Shown here piece after piece: positions 1 to 10,829 of a DNA stretch of 64,000 nucleotides. Made by a program: the position numbers and the translations under genes. A model generated the notes under the pieces. The model saw only the letters and a program-made list of their open reading frames with translations, was not told the DNA's origin and searched no databases. Source of the DNA: Mesorhizobium sp. PAMC28654 (GTDB taxonomy: Bacteria; Pseudomonadota; Alphaproteobacteria; Rhizobiales; Rhizobiaceae); NCBI RefSeq assembly GCF_020616515.1, contig NZ_CP085135.1, positions 4,154,001 to 4,218,000 on the forward strand, in the 5' to 3' direction. The number at the start of each line of letters is the position of its first letter. Positions within the stretch are counted from its first letter, which is position 1.

Positions 1-558
1 AAGCAGCGGCCCGAAGCGGTCGAGTTCGTAGGACCAGACATCGCGGTCGACCCAGAAGATGGCGTGCGGATTGCCCATCGAGACGACCGAGGGCGAATGC
101 AGTACCGGCGCGTCGATCGGCCCGATCTGCAGCTCGATCATGCGGGTGTCGCGAAATTCCTCGGCCAGCGGAATGTCCTGCCAGCCAAAGCGCGGCGTGC
201 CCATGTCGACCGAGATCAGACCGTCGGCATGTTCCCGAGCATTGAGGATGCCGGCGACGGTCTCGAAGGTGAATGTCTTGCGGCCGGTGTCGGCGGCGAG
301 CGCCTGGACGACGCAACGCGTTCCGTTGCCGCAGGCCTGGGCGCGCGAACCGTCGGAATTCAGGATGTGGATGAAGTAGTCGGTGCCATCAGTTCTTGCG
401 TCATGGATCGCCATGATCTGGTCGAACTTGGTGGCGGCGTCGGCATTGAGCGCAATGGCGGCCGCCGGCGTTACACGATCGGCACGGCCACGCATGTCGG
501 CAACGATGATCTCGTTGCCGATGCCGTTCATCTTGGCGAAAGGGGCAGTGCTTGCCAT
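1..558 (-). CDS. dapF: Diaminopimelate epimerase, partial (C-terminus outside window)
   Basis: The minus-strand frame from the ATG at 558 opens [19 protein letters not shown] and runs off the left edge after 186 codons. DapF converts LL- to meso-diaminopimelate for lysine and peptidoglycan synthesis in the cytoplasm. The block [15 protein letters not shown] holds the first catalytic cysteine in its usual ACGNGTRC setting. The visible part ends after [11 protein letters not shown], also typical of the family. The second catalytic cysteine (GSGT region) would lie outside the window. The gene faces away from everything to its right, so its operon partners are not visible here. Confidence 0.93.
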   Translation of the reverse strand, partial: MASTAPFAKMNGIGNEIIVADMRGRADRVTPAAAIALNADAATKFDQIMAIHDARTDGTDYFIHILNSDGSRAQACGNGTRCVVQALAADTGRKTFTFETVAGILNAREHADGLISVDMGTPRFGWQDIPLAEEFRDTRMIELQIGPIDAPVLHSPSVVSMGNPHAIFWVDRDVWSYELDRFGPLL

Positions 559-775
559 CGCTCCGAAAATTCCGTGTCCGTTTGGCGCTATATGGCGGAA
601 ACGGGCGGGAATTACCAGTGTGCAGCTGCCTTAGAGACCGTTTCGAAATTCGCTATGGCGAGTCATATGATGGTGTTTTCGAGAACCGGAGCGCAGCGGA
701 CGTTTGGTCCGTGAGCACCGGAAGCGCAGAAAACGCCTTCAGATGGCCGCCAGAGCAGAATTTCCAGACGGTCTC

Positions 776-937
776 TTACGTCACCGCGAAGATGCCGAGC
801 ACCACGAGCAGGAAGATGATCAGAACGATGCCGATGAGGATGCGCGCACCGGTGGCGGCGGCTCCGGCAAGCGCTGGCATGCCGAGCAGGCTGGCGGCCG
901 CTGCGACAATCAGAAGTATGATGATCCACTTGATCAT
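776..937 (-). CDS. Small DUF1328/UPF0391 (YtjA-type) membrane protein
   Basis: A 53-residue protein starting MIKWIIILLIVAAAASLLG. It is almost entirely two hydrophobic segments (about residues 3-25 and 30-52) joined by a short Ala/Gly turn with one Arg. Length and pattern match the DUF1328/UPF0391 inner-membrane family, whose function is not established. The frame stays open upstream to 1066, but the ATG at 937 gives the usual family length and is preceded by a GAGG-like sequence, so I chose it. It appears monocistronic. Confidence 0.8.
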   Translation of the reverse strand: MIKWIIILLIVAAAASLLGMPALAGAAATGARILIGIVLIIFLLVVLGIFAVT

Positions 938-1101
938 TGAAAATGCCTCGCACGACATGATTGGAACCGCATAAAAACGCTGATGTAGCGCTTGGGTTCC
1001 GCTGGCTGCGAGGCCGGTGTCCTTGAGCGGTTCGCCGTTTCGTGGGGAACGCCGAACCGCACACACTTGCGGATCGAAAAACCGCTTCCTACCGGAATGC
1101 C

Positions 1102-1668
1102 TTAGCCGGCGATCTCGATATCGGTGGTGAAGGGCGCTGTCTTGTTCGAATTCTCGTCATGCATGACAAAGTCGCACCGGTATTTACCGGGCGGCAGGCC
1201 GTCAAGCGAGAGGTCCAGCTTGAAGAACAGTTCGCGGTTGTGCGATCGGGAGGCGACCTTGACGCTACCGATCTTCTCGAAGGTGCCGAGATTTTCGCCC
1301 GATTCGGAGACCACGGTGAGGTCGACGGAAAGCGCGATCTGGCTATTGCCGAGCCCGTCCGAGCCGTAGCCATATCCAACCGGTTCCATGTACAGAAAGA
1401 TCTTCTCGCCCGGTTTGTAGGTATGATTGGCGCGTTCGCTGTAGATTCCGAAGCCGGTGGCCGAATCCACTTGCTTGACGTTCATAATGGCGAGCGACAT
1501 TGCCTGCCATAGGGCGTCCTCGGCGCTGCGGAATTTCTCCAACGCGCCGGCGGAATCGCCGGATTGCAGCAGCTTTTCGGCCTCCGTGGCGCGGTCGCTG
1601 ATTTCGCCGGCCAGTGCTGCCGGTGCTGAAACCATCAACGCCAACACAACCGCCATAATTGATTTCAT
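1102..1668 (-). CDS. Secreted hypothetical protein
   Basis: A 188-residue protein with a signal peptide: basic start MKS, hydrophobic core and an APAALAG cleavage region near residue 20. The mature part begins with a helical stretch (EISDRATEAEKLLQSGDSAG) and continues into a beta-rich region with YKPGEKIFLYMEP and a final LPPGKYRCDFVMHD block, which suggests an extracytoplasmic Ig-like or beta-sandwich fold. I do not recognise a named family. The ATG at 1668 has AAAGGGGA seven bases upstream; the ATG at 1674 would abut that site, so 1668 is preferred. It lies downstream of the metallo-hydrolase on the same strand, with a 71-base gap. Confidence 0.7.
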   Translation of the reverse strand: MKSIMAVVLALMVSAPAALAGEISDRATEAEKLLQSGDSAGALEKFRSAEDALWQAMSLAIMNVKQVDSATGFGIYSERANHTYKPGEKIFLYMEPVGYGYGSDGLGNSQIALSVDLTVVSESGENLGTFEKIGSVKVASRSHNRELFFKLDLSLDGLPPGKYRCDFVMHDENSNKTAPFTTDIEIAG

Positions 1669-1739
1669 CTGCATTCCCCTTTGCTGCTCGCGGGACCATC
1701 GGTGAAAATCGTGGTGGCGTAAACGACCAAATGCCGAAC

Positions 1740-2759
1740 TCAGCGGTGCTCGATCTCCGGGACGTCCCACGCCTCGCCCGGCCGCAAGGCGCGAAAGCGT
1801 TCACGCGGGATGCCTTGGTTGTCGAGCGCCTGGTTCAGTTTCTCGACGGGCTCGTCGATAGGCTCGTCGGTCAGCTGGAACGTGCCCCAGTGACATCCGG
1901 CGGCATAGGCGGCGTTGCACAGTCTCATGCCTTGCGCGGCTTCTTGCGGATTCTGGTGCTGCGACGCCATGAACCAGCGCGGCTCGTAGGCGCCGATGGG
2001 CAGGATGGCGAAGCGGAAGCCGCCATGCTTTTGCGCCATCAGCCGGTAATTAATGCCATCGTGAAATCCGGTGTCGCCGGCGAAATAAATCTTCCCGGCT
2101 GGCGTTTCGATGACAAAGCCCGCCCACAGCGCCATGCGCCTGTCGCGCGCGCCGCGCGCCGACCAATGATGCGCGGGCTCGATGTGAATCGCTGTCCCTT
2201 TGCCGATGTCGAGGCGATCGCCCCAGTCATGCGCCGAAAGCCGCATGCCGGGAACGCCGTCGTCAATGATGGCATCGTTGCCGAGCGGCGTGACCACCAG
2301 CGGATCATGTCCCGCCTTGAGCCGCTTCAGCGTCGGGAGGTCGAGATGGTCATAATGATTGTGACTGACCAGCACGAGGTCGATCGGCGGCAGGTCGGCA
2401 AAGGCGATGCCCGGTGGGTTGACCCGTTTCGGTCCGGCAAAGGAAAACGGCGACGCGCGCTGCGACCATACGGGATCGGTGAGGATGTTCAGCCCGGCCG
2501 TCTGGATGAGCAGCGAGGAGTGGCCGACCATGGTTATCAGCAATTCGGCGCCATCGATGCGTGCGGCCGGCTTTGCTTGCGGAAACGGGCTTGGGTTGGT
2601 CTCCGGCCATTTCGAACGTTTTCCGCTCAACTGCCATTTCAGGAGGTCGGTGAAACGACCGGGTAGCCTGCCGTCGGGATTGAAGAACAGAGTGCCGTCG
2701 AAATGGTCGCTCAGTGGGCCGCTGTAGTAGCGATTGGCGGCTTTCTTTCGTGCAGCCAA
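1740..2759 (-). CDS. Metallo-beta-lactamase-fold hydrolase (NAPE-PLD/UlaG-like)
   Basis: A 339-residue protein with the metal-binding motif HNHYDH at about residues 133-138, preceded by LVLVS and followed by LDLPTLKRL. Further metal-ligand blocks are EPAHHWSARG and FAGDTGFHDG. The PIGAYEPRWFM segment is characteristic of the MBL-fold group that includes N-acyl-phosphatidylethanolamine phospholipase D and UlaG-like proteins. The substrate cannot be told from sequence. I place the start at a TTG (2757-2759) because GGAGG sits six bases upstream and family-like sequence begins there; the longer open frame to 3224 runs through the neighbouring lipoprotein gene. No signal peptide is visible. Confidence 0.82.
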   Translation of the reverse strand: MAARKKAANRYYSGPLSDHFDGTLFFNPDGRLPGRFTDLLKWQLSGKRSKWPETNPSPFPQAKPAARIDGAELLITMVGHSSLLIQTAGLNILTDPVWSQRASPFSFAGPKRVNPPGIAFADLPPIDLVLVSHNHYDHLDLPTLKRLKAGHDPLVVTPLGNDAIIDDGVPGMRLSAHDWGDRLDIGKGTAIHIEPAHHWSARGARDRRMALWAGFVIETPAGKIYFAGDTGFHDGINYRLMAQKHGGFRFAILPIGAYEPRWFMASQHQNPQEAAQGMRLCNAAYAAGCHWGTFQLTDEPIDEPVEKLNQALDNQGIPRERFRALRPGEAWDVPEIEHR

Positions 2760-2995
2760 GATTCGCCTCCAGCCGGTTTCTCGTGCCGAACATAGTGTCG
2801 GCAAGGCTTGACGCAAGGCAGGCTCAACGCCGGGTCTTGAAGAGCGCCGACGGCGGCTGGTTGCGACAAATTTGCAACAGACGTTGTTGCAAACCGTATT
2901 TTGACCATATCGGGTTGAAATTTCGCCACCTTCTCCATCTTGGTGGGGGTGACATTGCGCGGACGGCAGCCCCGCCGATCCGACGGAGGTTTGGA

Positions 2996-3536
2996 ATGAA
3001 TTTTTCGAAAACCGGTCTGGTGGCCGTATCACTGGCCGCTCTTTTTGCGAGCGGCTGCTCAACCTCGCGGTTCTCGTCGATGGATGAACAGCAGCCCGCA
3101 CCGCTGCAAGCCGCGCCCGCCGGCAAGGTGACCGCCAACCAGCTGCCGCCGCCAGCGGCGCCCGGCACCACCGATCCATCGCAATTCCCGACCGCGCCGC
3201 AAGGCAACACCCAGGTGGCCTCATTGCCGCCGGATGGTTCGGCTCCCACCGGGGCGGCCGATCTGACCGCGGCCAGCGTCGCCGGCGTATGGAGCGCCAG
3301 CGTTTCCGGCCAGAGCTGCAAGATCGCGACGCCGCAGACCAAGTTCGGCGCCGGCTTCCGCGCCGGACCGCTGCATTGTCCGGCGCCGATCGACGGTATC
3401 AAGTCCTGGAACGTTTCCGGCAAGCAGCTGACGCTCTATGACGACAATGGCGGCACGCTGGCGCGGCTATTCCTCGGGCGGCTCGAAATTCGACGGCCAG
3501 ACTTCCAACGGCCAGCCGATTTCGCTTACAAGGTAA
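2996..3536 (+). CDS. Omp19-like outer-membrane lipoprotein (Inh/AprI domain), frameshifted near the 3' end
   Basis: The ATG at 2996 follows GGAGG with seven bases spacing. The product has a lipoprotein signal with lipobox FASGCS, a Pro/Ala/Gln-rich linker, then a C-terminal domain beginning ASVAGVWSASVSGQSCKI, typical of Brucella Omp19 and bacterial protease-inhibitor (Inh) domains. After GGTLARL the frame breaks at about 3468-3471. The shifted frame reads SSGGSKFDGQTSNGQPISLTR and stops at TAA 3534-3536, the expected family ending. A loss of CT from CTCT (giving LYSSG in frame) would explain it. As written, the uncorrected frame continues to 3622. Whether this is a sequencing error or a lesion cannot be told here. 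Confidence 0.75.
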
Positions 3537-3563
3537 GCCTGACTTCTTCTTGTTTGTTTTTAC

Positions 3564-3607
3564 GCAATTCCGGACGGAAAACCGCTACACACTTTTCCTG
3601 GAATTGC
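3564..3607. repeat. Palindromic intergenic repeat, AAAACCGCT family, copy 1
   Basis: Arms GCAATTCC (3564-3571) and GGAATTGC (3600-3607) flank an inner GGAAAA/TTTTCC pairing and a loop containing CCGCTACACAC. Copies at 52154-52192 and 62516-62562 share the loop but have different arms. It sits between the Omp19-like gene and zapE. Confidence 0.7.
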
Positions 3608-3625
3608 TCCGGAACGACGTGACCG

Positions 3626-4828
3626 ATGCATCTGCGTGACGGCCTCCAGACCCATGCGACCGTCAGGCAGCGCTACGACCATCTGGTGGAAACCGGTGCG
3701 ATCGAACGCGATCCGGCGCAGGAACGAATCACTGCCGCGCTCGACCGGCTGACCGACGAGATCTCGGCAAAGCGGCTTGCGCACAAGTCGAGCGCGCTGG
3801 GCTGGCTGTTCGCCCGCAAGCGCGAGACGCACGAAGCCGTCAAAGGCCTGTACATCCATGGCGGCGTCGGCTGCGGCAAGACCATGCTGATGGACATGTT
3901 CTTCGAGCTGGTGCCGGTGAGGCGCAAGCGCCGCGTCCACTTCAACGACTTCATGGCCGACGTGCAGGACCGTATCCAGAAGCACCGGCAGGCGCGCAAG
4001 AATGGCGAGGTCAAGGAGGACGATCCGATCCCGCCCGTGGCCAAGGCGCTTGCCGAACAGGCCTGGGTGCTGTGCTTCGACGAATTCTCGGTCACCGACA
4101 TCGCCGACGCGATGATCCTGTCGCGGCTGTTCTCGGCGCTGTTTGCCAGCGGCGTGGTGCTGGTCGCCACGTCCAACGTGGCGCCGGACGACCTCTATCG
4201 CGACGGCCTGAACCGCCAGCTTTTCCTGCCGTTCATCGCCATATTGGAGCGGCACGCGCATGTGCTTTCGCTCGACACCGACAAGGATTACCGGCTGGAA
4301 AAGCTCGCCCGCACGGCGGTCTATGTCACGCCGGCCGATGCGGCGGCCGATCGGGCGCTCGACGAGGCGTGGCGCACAATGACGCGCGGCGAACCGGCCT
4401 CGGAGACCTCGCTGACCATCAAGGGACGGCAGGTGGTCGTGCCACGCGCGGCCGACGGCGCGGCACGGTTTACCTTCGCCGAACTGTGCGAAAAGCCGCT
4501 TGGCGCCCGCGATTACCTGGCCATAGCCGCGCGGTTCTCAACCATCTTCATCGATCACGTCCCGGTGCTGGGCGAAGGCAAGCGCAACGAGGCCAAGCGC
4601 TTCATCCTGCTGATCGACACGCTCTACGACCATCATGTGCGGCTGGTGGTGAGTGCCGAGGCCCCGCCGCCGCAACTCTACGTGGCCAAGCGGGGCGTCG
4701 AGGTTTTCGAGTTCGAGCGCACGGCATCGCGACTGATCGAGATGCAGAGCCGCGACTGGCTGGAAGACTGGGCGGAGCGGCAGAAGGCGAAGGCGGCGCC
4801 CGCCGAAGCACCGCTGGCGCGGACCTGA
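3626..4828 (+). CDS. zapE: Cell division protein ZapE / AFG1-family ATPase
   Basis: A 400-residue AAA-type ATPase. The Walker A motif GGVGCGKT is at residues 79-86 and Walker B LCFDEF at 149-154, followed by SVTDIADAMIL, a signature of the AFG1/ZapE family. ZapE is an ATP-dependent factor associated with the division ring in gamma-proteobacteria; mitochondrial AFG1 works in protein quality control. In alphaproteobacteria this gene is often found near mdh and the suc genes, as here (about 4 kb away). The start MHLRDGLQTH is the first ATG after the Omp19-like gene and its repeat. Length is slightly above the usual 350-390 residues. Confidence 0.88.
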   Translation: MHLRDGLQTHATVRQRYDHLVETGAIERDPAQERITAALDRLTDEISAKRLAHKSSALGWLFARKRETHEAVKGLYIHGGVGCGKTMLMDMFFELVPVRRKRRVHFNDFMADVQDRIQKHRQARKNGEVKEDDPIPPVAKALAEQAWVLCFDEFSVTDIADAMILSRLFSALFASGVVLVATSNVAPDDLYRDGLNRQLFLPFIAILERHAHVLSLDTDKDYRLEKLARTAVYVTPADAAADRALDEAWRTMTRGEPASETSLTIKGRQVVVPRAADGAARFTFAELCEKPLGARDYLAIAARFSTIFIDHVPVLGEGKRNEAKRFILLIDTLYDHHVRLVVSAEAPPPQLYVAKRGVEVFEFERTASRLIEMQSRDWLEDWAERQKAKAAPAEAPLART

Positions 4829-4872
4829 ATTTCCAGAAAGTCGTTCTGTCGCGATCCCGCGTCCGCAACTCA

Positions 4873-6069
4873 TTACAAGCTCACGGGCTGCATGGAGCGG
4901 ACAGTCCGGGTGCTGAGGAGAACCAGCGGAACCGCGATGGCATTGATGGCAATCACCGAAAGCCAGATTGCCCCCGGCCACTGCTTCTGGACGGCAAAGT
5001 AGAATGTCGAGAACGCCAGCGGCGCGACGATGGAGGCGAGGCTGACAGCCGATGTCAGCACGCCCTGGAGCTGGCCCTGGCTGGCCTCGTCGACCTGCCT
5101 TGTGGCGAGCGCCTGAAACGATGGCGTGCCGATGCCGGCAAGGGCGAAGATCGGCATGATGGCGAACACGATCCAGCCCTGGCTGGCGAAGGCCATGGCG
5201 ACAAGAGCGATGCAGGCGCAGGCAATGCCGACGACAACGGCCCAGCGCTCGCCGAACAGTCTGGTCGCCGGGCCGGGCAGGAACGCCTGCACCAGCGTCT
5301 GGCAGAGACCGAACGTGCCCAGCGAAAGGCCGATCCAGAGGCCGTTCCACTGGAACGTGTCGAAGCCCCACAACGCCCAGCAGGTGCCGTAGGCGTCGCC
5401 GCCGGCGCTCATGATGAAATACACGAGGATGATGGGAACAAGTCCTTTCATCGAGAAGACCCAGCGCAGCGGCCGAAGCGGATTGAGCGCGGCCAGATCG
5501 ATCTTCTGGCGGGCCGGGGTGCGGGATTCCGGCAGGATGAACAAGGCCAGCAGGAGATTGCAGGCGTTCAGCACGGCGGCGGCGATGAAGGGCAACCGCA
5601 GCCAGTGGTCACCGAGCACTCCGCCGAGAACCGGCCCGATGATGAAGCCGGCGCCAAACATGGCATTGAACAGGCCGAAGCGATGGGCGCGCTTGTCCTG
5701 CGGCGTGATGTCGGTGATGTAGGCGCTCGCCACGGAGATATTGGCACTGGTTAGGCCGGCGATTGCGCGGCCGAGCAGCAGCATCCAAAGCTGTGGCGCG
5801 AAGGCCATGACGACATAGTTGATCGCCGCGCCCGCGAGCGAGATGAGCAGCACGGGACGCCTGCCGAAATTGTCGCTCAAGGCGCCGAGCACGGGCGCGA
5901 AGACGAACTGCATGACCGCGTAGAGCGCCGTCATGATCCCGATATAAACAGCGATATCCTTTGTCTGCGCCACCTCCTCGAGAAGCCGCGGCAGAATAGG
6001 GAAAATGAGCCCCAGGCCCACGGCGTCGAGGCCAATGGCGGCAAAGATGACGATAAGCGGTCTGTTCAT
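4873..6069 (-). CDS. MFS transporter, TetA-like (TCR family)
   Basis: A 398-residue integral membrane protein with about 12 hydrophobic segments. The start MNRPLIVIFAAIGLDAVGLG and the loop GALSDNFGRRPVLL (MFS motif A between TM2 and TM3) are those of the Tet(A)/(B)/(C) class of tetracycline/proton antiporters. The family also contains pumps for other drugs, and chromosomal copies are not proof of tetracycline resistance. It lies convergent to zapE and 95 bases downstream, on the same strand, of the quinone-oxidoreductase-like gene, which hints at a shared transcript under the TetR regulator. There is no adjacent tetR of the classical tet type. Confidence 0.82.
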   Translation of the reverse strand: MNRPLIVIFAAIGLDAVGLGLIFPILPRLLEEVAQTKDIAVYIGIMTALYAVMQFVFAPVLGALSDNFGRRPVLLISLAGAAINYVVMAFAPQLWMLLLGRAIAGLTSANISVASAYITDITPQDKRAHRFGLFNAMFGAGFIIGPVLGGVLGDHWLRLPFIAAAVLNACNLLLALFILPESRTPARQKIDLAALNPLRPLRWVFSMKGLVPIILVYFIMSAGGDAYGTCWALWGFDTFQWNGLWIGLSLGTFGLCQTLVQAFLPGPATRLFGERWAVVVGIACACIALVAMAFASQGWIVFAIMPIFALAGIGTPSFQALATRQVDEASQGQLQGVLTSAVSLASIVAPLAFSTFYFAVQKQWPGAIWLSVIAINAIAVPLVLLSTRTVRSMQPVSL

Positions 6070-6164
6070 GGTGGGGGTCCAAGGGGAATGGCCGGCAGGG
6101 TTCGCATCCAGGTGGCAATGCGCCTGGATGTCTTCCCGCTGCGCCGGCCTTGATGCCTATGGGT

Positions 6165-7070
6165 TCAGGCGATGGAAATGACGAGCTTGCCGGTCACGCG
6201 CCCCCGGGCGCTGACTTGCTGCGCCTCTGCCGTCTGCTCGAGCGGAAAGGTCTGCTCCACGCGCAGATGGAAAAGGCCCTCGGAGTAGAGCCGGGCCACA
6301 TCGGCAAAGATCGGCTCCGGGTCTTTTGGAGGCCCGTGGGAGAATTTCGCGCCGTACTGTTCGGCCGAGAAGTCGGCGACGGAAAGAACGCGCTGGGGAT
6401 CACCGACAATTTCGATCAACTCCGGGATGATCCCCGAGCCTGCGAGATCGAGCGCGGCGTCGACGCCCTGCGGCGCGAGCTCCCCGACGCGGTCCGCCAG
6501 GCCTGGTCCATATGTCGTCGGGATGGCGCCGAGCTCACGCAGATAGTCATGCTTTTGTGCGCTCGCGGTGCCGATCACGATGATCCCGCGCAGCCGCGCG
6601 AACTGGATGACGGCCGAACCGATCCCACCGGCGGCACCGCTCACCAAGAGCGTCTGACCGGGTTTCACGCCCACTTCGTCAAGGGCGCGCGTTGCCGTGT
6701 CGACGATCACCGGCAGGCCGCCGGCGATTTCGAACGACAGGCCGTCCGGCTTGCGGGTCCAATGTGTGAGAACCGCATGTTGAGCCATCGTGTTTTCGCC
6801 GAAGCCGAAGACGGCGTCTCCGACCGACACGTTGGAAACGCCCGGACCAACCTCGTCCACGACGCCCGACGCCTCGACGCCGAAGCCCGAGGGAAAAGCG
6901 ACCGCCTCGAAATCGCGGTATTGCCCGTCCCGGCGCTTCCAGTCCGAGGGGTTGACCCCGGCGGCGCGGACGGCAATCCGCACCTGGCCTGGGCCGGCAT
7001 GCGGCTCGGCGACCTCGAAGATATGAACGACCTCCGGGCCTCCATACTCGCTGAACTGAACTGCCTTCAT
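6165..7070 (-). CDS. NADP-dependent zinc-less alcohol dehydrogenase / quinone oxidoreductase
   Basis: A 301-residue medium-chain dehydrogenase/reductase. The N-terminal GroES-like domain begins MKAVQFSEYGGPEVVHIFEV and has the family block RAAGVNPSDWKRRDG. The Rossmann domain carries LLVSGAAGGIGSAVIQFARL, a nucleotide-binding loop of the AAGGIG type. It lacks the zinc ligands of classical alcohol dehydrogenases, placing it with quinone oxidoreductases. The ATG at 7070 has GGAGA five bases upstream; an in-frame start at 7115 is less likely. It is transcribed divergently from the TetR gene across a spacer holding two palindromes, so it is probably that regulator's target. Confidence 0.86.
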   Translation of the reverse strand: MKAVQFSEYGGPEVVHIFEVAEPHAGPGQVRIAVRAAGVNPSDWKRRDGQYRDFEAVAFPSGFGVEASGVVDEVGPGVSNVSVGDAVFGFGENTMAQHAVLTHWTRKPDGLSFEIAGGLPVIVDTATRALDEVGVKPGQTLLVSGAAGGIGSAVIQFARLRGIIVIGTASAQKHDYLRELGAIPTTYGPGLADRVGELAPQGVDAALDLAGSGIIPELIEIVGDPQRVLSVADFSAEQYGAKFSHGPPKDPEPIFADVARLYSEGLFHLRVEQTFPLEQTAEAQQVSARGRVTGKLVISIA

Positions 7071-7167
7071 GAACGTCTCCTGTGGCTTTCCGCCATCCGT
7101 GCGCACGCCACCCAACCGGCTTGATAGCGGTAAAAACGGCCTAGATCATTTGCGTACTGAATTCCAA

Positions 7168-7182
7168 TGTGTACTGAGTACA
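7168..7182. promoter_or_regulatory. TetR operator candidate 1
   Basis: ATGTACTGAGTACAT is a perfect 15-base palindrome around one central base. It lies in the spacer between the divergent oxidoreductase and TetR genes. A second, near-identical palindrome lies about 48 bases to the right, and a half-site GTACTGA occurs just to the left (7153-7159). Confidence 0.7.
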
Positions 7183-7215
7183 TAAATTGCCGACCTGGTG
7201 CATGTCAATACAAAT

Positions 7216-7230
7216 ATGTACTCAGTATAT
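7216..7230. promoter_or_regulatory. TetR operator candidate 2
   Basis: ATGTACTCAGTATAT repeats the half-site of operator candidate 1 in an imperfect palindrome (TGTACT / AGTATA). It lies 27 bases before the TetR start codon, so occupancy would also give autorepression. Confidence 0.68.
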
Positions 7231-7257
7231 TTACCGTGCTATCAGGAGGCCATGTCG

Positions 7258-7890
7258 ATGCCATCCGATCGCCGATCCCGTAAACGCCTCGCCACGCGGC
7301 AAGCCATTTCCACGGCTGCCACCCGCCTCTTCCTTGCGCGGGGTTTTGATCATGTGACGGTGGACGAGATCGCTGATGCCGCCGACGTCGGACGCATGAC
7401 GGTGTTCAATCACTTCCCCCGCAAGGAGGACATGCTGTTCGACCGTGACGAGGAGGGGCGCGAGATGCTGCGCGACGCCTTGCGCCGGCGCGATCCCGGC
7501 GTCGCTCTGATCGAGACATTACGTCTGCTCGCGCATCGGCTGATTGCGCAGCAGAGCCCCGTCGTCGAATTTTCTCCCAGGAGCCAGTGCTTCATCGAGA
7601 CGATCGAGGGCAGCGAAACCCTCAAGGCTCGTGTCAGGGCGATCCGTGACGAACTGGCTGAAGTCGTGGCGGTGACGCTTGCCGAATGCGTGGGCCGAGA
7701 CCCCGCCGATCCCGACGCCCATCTGGCGGCCGGCCTGCTCCTGGCGACATGGAGCGTGGCCTTCATCCAGGCTCACCGGACCTTTCGACAGAGACGAGAT
7801 AGAGAGGAGGCGAAAGCCGCCTTTCTCGCTCTTGTCGACAGGGGAACCATCGGCGTGAAGGCCGCGATGGCAGGCACACCTTACGCCTGA
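7258..7890 (+). CDS. TetR-family transcriptional regulator
   Basis: A 210-residue regulator. The N-terminal helix-turn-helix covers residues 8-55 with RQAISTAATRLFLARGFDHVT and VDEIADAADVGRMTVFNHFP, the canonical TetR signature. The C-terminal ligand-binding part is all-helical and not assignable to a ligand. Two ATGs lie six bases apart; AGGAGG at 7244-7249 is eight bases from the ATG at 7258 but only two from 7252, so 7258 is preferred. The two palindromes upstream, shared with the divergent oxidoreductase gene, point to local control of that gene and of itself. Confidence 0.9.
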   Translation: MPSDRRSRKRLATRQAISTAATRLFLARGFDHVTVDEIADAADVGRMTVFNHFPRKEDMLFDRDEEGREMLRDALRRRDPGVALIETLRLLAHRLIAQQSPVVEFSPRSQCFIETIEGSETLKARVRAIRDELAEVVAVTLAECVGRDPADPDAHLAAGLLLATWSVAFIQAHRTFRQRRDREEAKAAFLALVDRGTIGVKAAMAGTPYA

Positions 7891-7986
7891 GCAACCAACT
7901 CCGGCCGATGATGCTTGTAGCGAATGCTGGATGCGCCGCTACCCGGTGCAGGGGAGATGTCCTGCGAAGCAGGGGCGTGCGGCCCC

Positions 7987-8415
7987 CTACAGCCTATGGA
8001 CATACATGACGAAATCCTCGGCCGGCCCGTGTGGCTCCTTGCGCGACGCGTAGAGCGCGCGGGCGGCGACATTATCCGGCTCGGTGCCGACCCACGCCTC
8101 TTCGCAGCCGTTCTCCCTGCCGATTTCGAACATTGCGTCCAGCATTCTACGCGCGATGCCCTGGCGCTGGAAGGCGGGCGACACGCCGACCTCGTCGATA
8201 TAGAGTTCCGTCACCTTGTCGGGGTGGCGGTGGATGACGGCGGCGCATTGGCCGACAACGACGCCGTCGATGATCGCGACGACCATGAAATGGCCGGATT
8301 GCGAGAGGTAGGCTGCGAGCCGGTCCGGCCTCACCGGTTCGTCGAACACATTGTCAGCGACTTGCATCACAAGGGCGTCATCGCCCGCTTCTAGTCTTCG
8401 GATTTCCATGGTCAT
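7987..8415 (-). CDS. GNAT-family N-acetyltransferase
   Basis: A 142-residue protein of typical single-domain GNAT length. The acetyl-CoA binding motif is seen in VGVSPAFQRQGIARRMLDAM, with the Q/RxxGxA pattern, preceded by the beta-strand ELYIDE. The downstream stretch EAWVGTEPDNVAARALY is the usual helix-strand ending of aminoglycoside AAC(3)-I-like and related enzymes. The acceptor cannot be named. The start MTMEIRR at 8415 has GGGAG ten bases upstream. It is divergent from mdh. Confidence 0.85.
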   Translation of the reverse strand: MTMEIRRLEAGDDALVMQVADNVFDEPVRPDRLAAYLSQSGHFMVVAIIDGVVVGQCAAVIHRHPDKVTELYIDEVGVSPAFQRQGIARRMLDAMFEIGRENGCEEAWVGTEPDNVAARALYASRKEPHGPAEDFVMYVHRL

Positions 8416-8447
8416 TGTGTAAATTCTCCCAAGTCGGCTTACAAACT

Positions 8448-8476
8448 TTGACGTTTACGTAAATCCCAACTGATCT
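8448..8476 (+). promoter_or_regulatory. Weak candidate promoter upstream of mdh
   Basis: TTGACG at 8448-8453 is followed after 17 bases by TGATCT. The -35 box is good and the -10 box is poor, as is common in alphaproteobacteria. This is the only clear TTGAC in the 216-base spacer before mdh, which heads the TCA operon. Confidence 0.3.
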
Positions 8477-8514
8477 AACCGATTGAAAATGCTCACTCCA
8501 AAATAATCGTTTGA

Positions 8515-9600
<1,086 letters not shown>

Positions 9601-9631
9601 ACCTCCAGTAAGTGATCCGGAGAAAATCCAC

Positions 9632-10825
<1,194 letters not shown>

Positions 10826-10829
10826 GCGG

